Assembly (NCBI GenBank): GCA_048615375.1
Contig: JBMCLJ010000036.1
Location: 1-13,071 of the forward strand
Length of the DNA: 13,071 nt
Direction: 5' to 3'
Source of the DNA: JBMCLJ01 sp048615375
GTDB taxonomy: Bacteria; Patescibacteriota; Dojkabacteria; JAOAGR01
Shown here piece after piece: positions 6,566 to 13,071 of this stretch. Positions within the stretch are counted from its first letter, which is position 1, and every line of letters begins with the position of its first letter. A program made the translations under genes and the position numbers. The notes under the pieces were generated by a model, which saw only the letters and a program-made list of their open reading frames with translations, was not told the origin of the DNA and made no database searches.

Positions 6566-8837
6566 AAAAACTCCACAAATACCTAAAACTCGATAAAGAA
6601 ATCACCCGCCTGCTTCCGCGCGGATCTTTAACTATGAAGGACACAGGATTATCTTCAGAGCCAATAAACCCGACAACCACTTCCGAATGCATTCCGCTTA
6701 AACCTTTAACGGACGCTCCGGAAGGAGTCTTCCACGTCTCCCAGTTTGGACCGTTAATACCATTCCACCACCACACAATAACAGGATTACCGGCTGCAAT
6801 TTCTTTAGCGAGCTGCTGGGTTGACATGCCCCGGTACACTTGATTACTTACTCCGTACCCGGAAATCGCCCCTGATATCGGTCCCCAGTGTACTCCGTAA
6901 CCGGGATTACCATCCGGATTCCCGACAAAGCCACTGTTTGGATCTCCCCAGGTGATTGTATCTCCATCAACTTTTCTCTGAGTAGAATCTTTTGGCAAAC
7001 GATTATAAACATCATACTGACTGACATTCACCCCACGATATTGCAGTACCATCGATGCGGCAGTAACATTACAAAAGAATGGTTTTTGCTGCCGTATAAG
7101 AGGTACATCAAGCTCTACTGTCTGCATGAGAGAAGTAAATGCGTAAGAAAAAGCCGTTTCTGAATCCCTGCCTTGTATTGATTTGACTCCAGAACTGATC
7201 GTGTAGGTGTATCGCTTATTGTACTCATAAGAGCTTCGTGGCTGAAATACCATAGTATTGCCGTCCCAGGAAAAGCTACCCTCAATCTTTGGAGAGATGC
7301 TAAACCTTGACTGTGCTGATTTCTTATCAACTTCCTGATCGAAGGTCACACGAACCGGCGACTGTAGTCCTACTGCGCCGGCACCATTAGAAGGGGAAAC
7401 ACCGGCGACTTTAACAGAACCAATAGTTTGAAAACGGTGTATAATCTCTTTCTTTAGTTTCGTATCGCCTTGTCCCTGGGTACCTTCAGCAATTTTAATC
7501 TCATATTTCGTACCAAATTCAAGATTACTTTTTTTCTTCAAGATCAGTACTTTATTCCCCGCCTCCCAAACAGGTTCATACTCGAACTCGGGTTGCACTG
7601 TCATGTTCTTCATTACCGACTCCGGCAACATTTCTTTGCTGAACTCAATCTTTACTTCTGAATCAACAACAACAGAACTTCCTTCAGGTATTATACTCTC
7701 GATCTCCGGCGCTTTTACAGTAGTAAAATGCAGCTCATGAATCTTTGACTTCTCGAGCAATCGTTCTACCTGGTTCGTTTCAAGATTCAGTATCTTATCC
7801 ACCCTGAATAGAGTAAGTGTGTACTCAGTAGACTGAGCAAGTGAGGACACTGGCACGATACTAAGCGATTCTTCTGCGAGCTCATGACTCGTCTCAACTT
7901 CAGGAGTGAGCTGAAATTCAATTTCAGAATATTCACCAGGATTTTTTGTAAAGGTTACTGAGAGTTTTTCATTTACATTAATTTCTTTCGCGTTATCTTT
8001 GATTGAAGCTTCCGCGACTTCAGCGGGTCTGTAGGTTTTAAAGTAGGCTTCAAAATCTGGAGATGGAAACTGACGATATGATTTCACGTTACTTACATAG
8101 ATATATACATAACTTTCATCACCAGGCTCCAGATTGTGTTTAGGATAGAAAAACACTTTCCGGGAAAATGGCAACTGCTCAAAAGACTTTTCAAACTTTA
8201 TATCTCCCTCCAGCTGGGGAACCATATCCAGTTTAAATTCTCCCTGATGTACGGGACGGTCAAACTTCATAACAATTGGCTTTCTTGGATCTTCCCATTC
8301 CGCTTCCGAAGCGGGATATAGATGAACTAACTGTGGGGGAGTATTCAGAAGAGCATCAATAAGATAGTACGTCGTTCCTACTACCGCGATGTTAAACATA
8401 ATTACCCAGAAAGCTGGACTTTTGATAATTTTTACCGAAAATATAGCCCGGATAAATGCCAGGTTCACTGGCAACTTTGGAAAAGCCAGAGGAATTCGCT
8501 TTTTTGCATATTGTGCAGGTTTCGATTTGGGAGCAACGTGCTTTGCAGTTTTTTTCGTGAGTGTCTGGGTACGCGAATTATGCAGTGTTGAAACAGTAAT
8601 CTCCATACTCTCGCCCTTAATGAATGGAACCAACGCTGTATCTGACTTTGTGTTTCTCAAACGGGCCGCTTGTTCCTGCTTTACTTTCGTTTGTTTAGTA
8701 TATCTTGACTTCCTGGTAATAACACGAAACACCTCCCACCCTATCCATAGAAGATTAACAAGTATAGTAGCACCAATTATGCCTGCTACTACCCAAAGCC
8801 ATGATTCAAAAGATGTTGTGATGAATAGTATCTCCAT
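6537..8837 (-). CDS. Membrane-anchored protein with four Big_5/SbsA-like Ig domains and a C39-like peptidase domain
   Basis: A 766-residue protein. TM1 spans about 13-34 and TM2 about 141-162, separated by a strongly basic loop (about 38-130, many K/R) that should be cytoplasmic. This gives an N-out topology with the large C-terminal part outside. Residues about 170-572 form four Ig-like repeats of the SbsA/Big_5 type, with recurring 'P…V…V-x-F-[DS]…' starts, 'VMKFDRPV', 'VKIEFSKEM' and 'VRVTFDQEV', and 'Y-x-[IY]-x-[IV]' ends. The C-terminal domain (about 573-766) resembles peptidase C39-like family PF13529: Q583 (oxyanion), C589 followed by NVTAASMVL, H717 in GMHSEVVVGF, and D738 in VKDPRGS. 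The triad appears intact. Known members include bacteriocin-processing and surface cysteine-peptidase-like domains. The substrate is unknown; the Ig stalk would hold the catalytic domain away from the membrane. The start lies 21 bases after the preceding stop with no clear SD. Its end overlaps the GT39 gene by 29 bases. Confidence 0.85.
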   Translation of the reverse strand: MEILFITTSFESWLWVVAGIIGATILVNLLWIGWEVFRVITRKSRYTKQTKVKQEQAARLRNTKSDTALVPFIKGESMEITVSTLHNSRTQTLTKKTAKHVAPKSKPAQYAKKRIPLAFPKLPVNLAFIRAIFSVKIIKSPAFWVIMFNIAVVGTTYYLIDALLNTPPQLVHLYPASEAEWEDPRKPIVMKFDRPVHQGEFKLDMVPQLEGDIKFEKSFEQLPFSRKVFFYPKHNLEPGDESYVYIYVSNVKSYRQFPSPDFEAYFKTYRPAEVAEASIKDNAKEINVNEKLSVTFTKNPGEYSEIEFQLTPEVETSHELAEESLSIVPVSSLAQSTEYTLTLFRVDKILNLETNQVERLLEKSKIHELHFTTVKAPEIESIIPEGSSVVVDSEVKIEFSKEMLPESVMKNMTVQPEFEYEPVWEAGNKVLILKKKSNLEFGTKYEIKIAEGTQGQGDTKLKKEIIHRFQTIGSVKVAGVSPSNGAGAVGLQSPVRVTFDQEVDKKSAQSRFSISPKIEGSFSWDGNTMVFQPRSSYEYNKRYTYTISSGVKSIQGRDSETAFSYAFTSLMQTVELDVPLIRQQKPFFCNVTAASMVLQYRGVNVSQYDVYNRLPKDSTQRKVDGDTITWGDPNSGFVGNPDGNPGYGVHWGPISGAISGYGVSNQVYRGMSTQQLAKEIAAGNPVIVWWWNGINGPNWETWKTPSGASVKGLSGMHSEVVVGFIGSEDNPVSFIVKDPRGSRRVISLSSFRYLWSFYGNTGVVVR
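6571..6575 (-). promoter_or_regulatory. Shine-Dalgarno sequence of the GT39-like gene
   Basis: On the minus strand, TGGAG then five Ts precede ATG 6565. It lies within the last codons of the preceding gene and decides the start of the glycosyltransferase. It contrasts with the SD-less, apparently leaderless starts elsewhere in the window. Confidence 0.7.
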
Positions 8838-8858
8838 AGTCTTAGCGTTTCATATCAT

Positions 8859-10604
8859 CTAGTAATTGTTACAGTATTCGTATGACTTTTCAAGTGTGGT
8901 ATACACCAGAGGCCCCGTATCATCTTCCGCTTTATGTTTATTTAATTCTACGAATAGTTTTTCAAGTCGTGGCTTATCCCGGTGAAACCAGTGTGGGTGG
9001 GATAGATAGGTGATAACTTGTTTATCGGCAATTGGTTTGCCATTGAAGTTATCTTTGAAACTTTCCAGCATCTCAACCTCTGTCTGATTTGTTGAGTCTC
9101 TACCGTTATTTGGGAACTCCCACAGGCCAATATCTGGAGGCGTTTTTACGTTCTGGTTATTGCTGGAAATTTTATAAGGGGGGGTTTTAGTATTGAGATT
9201 CCAGTACCCTTCAACATTATTCCTCCCGAATCTATATGCTTCCCTGCCAGAAGAATCGTATTTAAACCCCAAAGCAGGAAGTACTTTCAGGTTATCAAGA
9301 TTAATGAACCAACCGCCGGCTCGATAGCCTACTGGTTCAGGCAAATTGTAGTGTTTGAACTTCGTTAAGCCAAATTGCACGATTTTTTTAAATTCTTCAG
9401 GAGGGTATGAAGCAGTAAGTACGGTATAACCGTCTTCTGAAGGTGACCAGCTCACTTCCTCACGAATATCAACGCCTGCTGCCTGGATAAAATCATAGTG
9501 CATATGCAGATGCATACTGATTTCATCTCCACGTTTTGTCTTACGATCTTTCACCCAGTCAACGAGGTATTGTCTCCTTTGTTCAGTAATTCCAGGTGTG
9601 ATAAAAATTCTGGGATTAAAATAATGAGTAATCGGCATCCCATTCGTATCCGCAATGGTGTCCATATTCCGCAGGTATTCCTCTTTAACGTCATACCCTT
9701 CCCAATCCATCGTCCAGGTAATATAGAGCGGATAGCTTACATTGAATGTATGGGTAATCTGTAAATTATCATAGGTAACTTTAATTGTATGAGTTCCCAC
9801 TTCCAGATCTTTTGAAAAAATTGTTTCTCTATGTTTCACATCCTGAATTTCAGTGGAACCTTGAATATCAGTGTTATCAATTTCCCATGCTACAACGTTA
9901 CCAATTGGTTCAAACTCAGGATTAAAATCCAGTGTAAAACTGAGATTATTGAAATTCTCCTTAACTTCCTCGCCCTTTAATACCCACTTCCTGTTAAATG
10001 CGTAGTCGAATACTCTATTTTTTTCATCCATCAGCTCATGCCGAACATTTACTCCAGGGCTCTGTTTGTGTGTATCAGTGAGATATTCATTTTCCTGCGC
10101 CTCAGAATTACCGTAATACACGAAGTAGTTACGTATAGAAGTTCTTCGTGGAAGGTCTTCTTCAAGAGCAAATTTTATATTGGTTTCTGTAGTATTAGCG
10201 TTGCTGAAAGTAAAAGGAATTATCTTTAATTCGTTGGTATTGTTCTGGAAAACAATGCGGATATCACTGCCGGATACTTCCGCTTTTTTTTCTTGTACTA
10301 ATGCCTGATGGTCAAATGTCAATGAAACAATAGCTGCGGCAGAAAACGTTTCATAGTTTTCATTTATCACCTCCAGCTGGCGGGAATACATCCAGCTCAG
10401 GTTCCACCATTTCTTTTCCGGTTCCTCCACAATGGTCATCTCAACTTCCGTGTTCGCCTGTGGGTCACTTTTGTGCATATCGTCATACACTATCGTGAAT
10501 ACAAAGTACGAAGCGATAAAAATAACGACAATGAGTACTCCGACAAATATTTTGTTCAAGTTCTGTGAGGTTTTACTTGTTTTTTTCTGTTGTTTTGCTG
10601 CCAT
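8859..10604 (-). CDS. Membrane-anchored DUF2341 plus polysaccharide-deacetylase-like (NodB-fold) protein
   Basis: A 581-residue protein. A Lys-rich N terminus and one TM helix (19-40) with no obvious cleavage site indicate an anchored protein with its body outside the membrane. Residues 66-170 match DUF2341 (W66-W…W71-x-Y73 start, D114-I-R, 'FVYYGN' ending at N166). A short Ig-like segment follows at about 215-290. Residues about 296-560 look like a divergent NodB/CE4 catalytic barrel: D300-W-E-G-Y-D305 (motif 1), H365-L-H367-M-H369 (metal site), Y427-R428-A-G-G-W (motif 3), D450-S-S, and L-S-H536-P-H538 (motif 5). Canonical CE4 has two adjacent Asp residues in motif 1; here the second is replaced by W, so the activity may differ (deacetylase, other glycan hydrolase, or none). 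Metal-dependent glycan processing at the surface is the best guess. It overlaps the preceding acyltransferase gene by 32 bases, and 21 bases separate it from the next gene. Confidence 0.82.
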   Translation of the reverse strand: MAAKQQKKTSKTSQNLNKIFVGVLIVVIFIASYFVFTIVYDDMHKSDPQANTEVEMTIVEEPEKKWWNLSWMYSRQLEVINENYETFSAAAIVSLTFDHQALVQEKKAEVSGSDIRIVFQNNTNELKIIPFTFSNANTTETNIKFALEEDLPRRTSIRNYFVYYGNSEAQENEYLTDTHKQSPGVNVRHELMDEKNRVFDYAFNRKWVLKGEEVKENFNNLSFTLDFNPEFEPIGNVVAWEIDNTDIQGSTEIQDVKHRETIFSKDLEVGTHTIKVTYDNLQITHTFNVSYPLYITWTMDWEGYDVKEEYLRNMDTIADTNGMPITHYFNPRIFITPGITEQRRQYLVDWVKDRKTKRGDEISMHLHMHYDFIQAAGVDIREEVSWSPSEDGYTVLTASYPPEEFKKIVQFGLTKFKHYNLPEPVGYRAGGWFINLDNLKVLPALGFKYDSSGREAYRFGRNNVEGYWNLNTKTPPYKISSNNQNVKTPPDIGLWEFPNNGRDSTNQTEVEMLESFKDNFNGKPIADKQVITYLSHPHWFHRDKPRLEKLFVELNKHKAEDDTGPLVYTTLEKSYEYCNNY

Positions 10605-11622
10605 AGTAGCTTCGCGCCCGGCTTACCAGCACAGGCAACGCTGTTAAGAGTATTGTAAGCGAGATGGGCAAAAAAGGTAAGCCCTTCACACCTAGCCAGT
10701 GAAGACCGAAGAACACAACTATATGTAACGCCACAAGTTGAATCGAGTATAAACTCACAATCTGTACATAGTTACAAATTTTTTCTCGCGTAAGCAGTGC
10801 TAGTACCAAACGTGCAACAAATAAAAACGCGATCACACCAACAATGTTTCCTGTAACAAATAAAGCGTTGGGAGGCCACCTTGTAAATTGCATACCGCCA
10901 ATCAGTAGTAAAATCAGAACGAGTAGTACGCCAGCACAAATTATAAGAGCAAACTGACTACTTTTAAACTTCCTGTTCACATGTCCATGGAGCGCGTAAT
11001 ATACTCCCAAAAGGAAAACTGGCATGTATTGCATAACTGGAAATGAATATACATTCTCATACCCCCAGAGCAAGCTGAATACCTGCTTCAAAGGCTCAAA
11101 CTGAATGTTCGCGAGCAGCGTACCCAATATAAAAATCCCCACACCCACCGATGCTACCCGGGTCAAAGAACAGGCTATATGTCGAATAATCACCTCTCTG
11201 AACACTGCAAATAGCAGCAAAAACAGTATAAATGCCAACAAAAACTCTCCATAAGCGGGGAATGATTGGAGGAGTACAAAATCAAGCAGCAGGCGGGGAT
11301 TACCTGGCTCTCGATCAAGATATATGACTGCAGAGATAATCACATATGCTATATAGACTATCAACACACGCTTCCCTGCCTTACGCCATCGCAGAGGATG
11401 ATCCATATTCTTCCGGGCTTTAAATCCAAGCGCTGCTCCAAAACAAAAGAGAAATAAAGCGAAACAAATAAAATTTCCCAGATCCCGTAATACAGAATTG
11501 GGAAAGCTGCCCACGGATAGAACCATACTGGCATGCGCGAACATCATCATAAACACAGCAGCATACCGCATAAAATCAATAATCAGATCTCTCCCGCCAC
11601 GCGTACTTTTTTCACTAACCAT
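10573..11622 (-). CDS. Acyltransferase-3-like integral-membrane protein
   Basis: A 349-residue protein with about ten predicted membrane segments. The N terminus has the acyltransferase-3 (PF01757) pattern R11-D-L-I-I-D16-F-M-R19 followed by a hydrophobic helix with H30 (MMMFAHAS). A late helix carries H300 (ALHIVVFFGLH). Family members move acyl groups, commonly acetyl, from cytoplasmic donors onto sugars of exported glycans such as O-antigen, peptidoglycan or exopolysaccharide. The length is typical (about 330-400). It is the first gene of the minus-strand operon, begins next to a -10 element, and its product would work with the downstream deacetylase-like and GT39-like proteins on the same polymer (inference). 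A related glucan-modifying OpgC-like or HGSNAT-like role cannot be excluded. The last codons overlap the next gene by 32 bases. Confidence 0.78.
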   Translation of the reverse strand: MVSEKSTRGGRDLIIDFMRYAAVFMMMFAHASMVLSVGSFPNSVLRDLGNFICFALFLFCFGAALGFKARKNMDHPLRWRKAGKRVLIVYIAYVIISAVIYLDREPGNPRLLLDFVLLQSFPAYGEFLLAFILFLLLFAVFREVIIRHIACSLTRVASVGVGIFILGTLLANIQFEPLKQVFSLLWGYENVYSFPVMQYMPVFLLGVYYALHGHVNRKFKSSQFALIICAGVLLVLILLLIGGMQFTRWPPNALFVTGNIVGVIAFLFVARLVLALLTREKICNYVQIVSLYSIQLVALHIVVFFGLHWLGVKGLPFLPISLTILLTALPVLVSRARSYYGSKTTEKNK

Positions 11623-11629
11623 AGTTACA

Positions 11630-11658
11630 AGTATAAAATTGTAGCAAAATTCACAAAA
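11630..11658 (-). promoter_or_regulatory. Putative promoter of the four-gene envelope operon, leaderless geometry
   Basis: On the minus strand TATACT (11635-11630) ends 7 bases before ATG 11622, the same hexamer and spacing as at the beta-helix gene. The -35 is weak: TTTTGT at 11658-11653 with 17-base spacing, or TTGTGA at 15. A second -10-like TACAAT lies 9 bases upstream. There is no Shine-Dalgarno sequence. Confidence 0.55.
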
Positions 11659-11730
11659 CTAAACTGTACTCCAAATTTTCTCACTTACTATGCAAGGTGT
11701 ACTTGCTTTAACTGACCTCATACACCACAC

Positions 11731-13071
11731 CTACCGGCTCAATAAAGGTAGAAACACACTATAAGATCTGCTTCCTGGGTGCAAAGTAACTTTTTGAAAA
11801 GTATGGAAAGGGAATAAAGCATTGTCAGGATCAAACCCCTCATTTGCGGTCGTCATCAAAGATATTGAGCCATCTCTTTCTTCAACAACAAATACATTGG
11901 TTCCATGTACTTTTTCTAAAATTGTTCCTTTTTCTTCAATTAAGTTCTGGTTTTCAGTATCAACCTTGAAAAGCCTGATGCCTGATGTTGTACGGTCTTC
12001 TCTGAAGTCAGAGTTATTTATACCTACATATAGTACACCTGTTTCCGGGTCTCTGTAGAAGAAGGTATTATCCCAACCCAACGTCCAGGCGAACCTCGTT
12101 CCGTCCGGCATGAAGAATAAATCATTATTCGTTACACGTTTCCTTGTTACTATATCTCCCGTTCTGAAAAAAACGTCCATATAAGGCTGTACAGTTTCGC
12201 GTGTCGGGCACGCTGCTACTATCAGCTCAGTAGTAGTATTACCTCGTTTAACTTCTCTAGCGTCTATTTCGGGTGTATGCCTCGGTCCATAACTGGTATC
12301 ACATGTCGCTTCATAAAATGAATTAGCTCTATAATCCTTTGTGTGATCATAGATATAGATACCTGCAGTCGTCCGTACTACCACATCACCAGAAGGAGAT
12401 ACAATAACATCGAGAGGTTCATTTGAAGAGCTATATATACTACCCTGGATTTGGTTTTCTGCAAGAAGATTACCATCGTTATCATAAATCTTGATTCCAT
12501 GGGCAGCCGTATCATTTTCATAATCCTGTTTTGGCTCTGAGACAGCAACAAAGACGCTATCCCCAAAAGCGACATTCTTCACATTATGATCCAGCAATTT
12601 CCAGGGCATTTGAGTTTCCCTGATGAGTAGACCTTGATCATCAACAGACATCGATAGTATGTTGCCATCTTTAGCCACGAGGAAGACTTTGGAATCTGCA
12701 TAATGCATCCCAACAATATCAGTGTCAACACCTAATTCCCGGTACGTGTAGGTACGTAAAAATGTCATTTGGTTTCCCCATTCCCGCGGTGAACTTGAGC
12801 CATATTGGGTTTCTTTTCGTTGAGGAAATGCGAGCACCTTTTGTCTGTTATCCGCAAAGATGATAACCGGTTCTTGAGTACCAGGACTCTCAAAAGTAAG
12901 AGTATGGTCGGCTCCAGTCCAATAAGTAGTGCCCATATCTCCTAAAGCGAAGTATCCATATTCTGTAGTACCATTCAAATATTCGGTACGATACGCGTGT
13001 TGTGGAAATGGGTTTTCATTCGTCAGCTTGTTTGTAACATATATCGGTCCGATATATTCTACATACGTCCC
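11731..13071 (-). CDS. Probable secreted beta-propeller protein with C-terminal FLPLLSR tail (5' end missing)
   Basis: The frame is open from the window edge (13071) to TAG at 11731-11733, giving 446 codons. A TTG at 12978 could be called a start, but sense codons with ordinary protein character continue upstream without any stop, so the gene is cut by the edge. The sequence shows repeated short strand patterns typical of propeller blades: 'VIIFADNRQKVLAF', 'VFLVAKDGNILSM', 'GIKIYDNDGNLLAE', 'DVVVRTTAGIYIYD', 'GIRLFKVDTEN', 'NVFVVEERDGSISLM'. I cannot assign a specific propeller family. It ends in SYSVFLPLLSR, resembling the C-terminal YLPLxxR-type tails I recall on exported Chloroflexota proteins (recollection, not a formal family). 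No catalytic residues are recognised. It is in the same direction as the operon, 108 bases upstream of it, and is probably a separate transcript. Confidence 0.7.
   Translation of the reverse strand, partial: GTYVEYIGPIYVTNKLTNENPFPQHAYRTEYLNGTTEYGYFALGDMGTTYWTGADHTLTFESPGTQEPVIIFADNRQKVLAFPQRKETQYGSSSPREWGNQMTFLRTYTYRELGVDTDIVGMHYADSKVFLVAKDGNILSMSVDDQGLLIRETQMPWKLLDHNVKNVAFGDSVFVAVSEPKQDYENDTAAHGIKIYDNDGNLLAENQIQGSIYSSSNEPLDVIVSPSGDVVVRTTAGIYIYDHTKDYRANSFYEATCDTSYGPRHTPEIDAREVKRGNTTTELIVAACPTRETVQPYMDVFFRTGDIVTRKRVTNNDLFFMPDGTRFAWTLGWDNTFFYRDPETGVLYVGINNSDFREDRTTSGIRLFKVDTENQNLIEEKGTILEKVHGTNVFVVEERDGSISLMTTANEGFDPDNALFPFHTFQKVTLHPGSRSYSVFLPLLSR

Noticed and set aside
8389..8862. 157-codon plus-strand open frame inside the C39-like gene
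   Set aside because: It lies fully antisense to well-supported coding sequence, has no promoter or SD, and its protein matches nothing recognisable.
11692..11706. GCAAG / CTTGC hairpin (5-bp stem, 5-base loop) between the propeller gene and the operon
   Set aside because: Too short and without a T-run in the minus direction to count as a terminator.

Overview
The window shows bacterial DNA of moderate to low GC (by eye about 40 %), densely packed and dominated by exported or membrane proteins. The protein modules (a CSLREA motif, a choice-of-anchor Q-like ending, a DNRLRE-type domain, DUF2341, SbsA/Big_5 Ig-like domains, a C39-like peptidase fold, a Pro-Thr linker, and a C-terminal FLPLLSR tail) are most familiar to me from Chloroflexota and Patescibacteria (CPR). 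I favour one of these two and cannot separate them from sequence alone. No rRNA, tRNA, IS, CRISPR array or phage gene was seen.

Layout, left to right. (1) Positions 1-61 are the last codons of a surface-protein gene. Its final 60 bases repeat the end of the next gene with one mismatch, so two tandem paralogs share a C-terminal module. (2) 194-3031 (+) is a secreted 945-residue protein: signal peptide, CSLREA motif, right-handed beta-helix, Ig-like domain, three APPTPTP repeats and a DNRLRE-type domain. (3) 3114-4163 (+) is a cytoplasmic DHH/DHHA1 phosphoesterase of the NrnA type. (4) 4197-5447 (+) is an unrecognised protein with a ParB/Srx-like signature at its extreme C terminus. (5) 11622 down to 5444 (-) is a compact four-gene operon. 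In transcription order it encodes an acyltransferase-3-like membrane protein, a membrane-anchored DUF2341 + polysaccharide-deacetylase-like protein, a two-TM protein with four Ig-like domains and a C39-like peptidase domain, and a GT39/ArnT-like glycosyltransferase. (6) 11731-13071 (-) is the 3' part of a probable secreted beta-propeller protein that runs off the window.

The operon is the best candidate for an undescribed system. It combines acylation, glycosyl transfer and deacetylation of a polymer with a surface papain-fold domain, which suggests building or remodelling a surface glycan or glycoprotein. No member has a known partner here, so this is inference.

A second theme is gene starts. 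Three transcription-unit starts (194, 3114, 11622) have a -10-like hexamer (TATACT, TACAAT, TATACT) ending only 7-8 bases before the ATG and no Shine-Dalgarno sequence, which suggests leaderless mRNAs. The last operon gene (start 6565) has a clear GGAG Shine-Dalgarno sequence.
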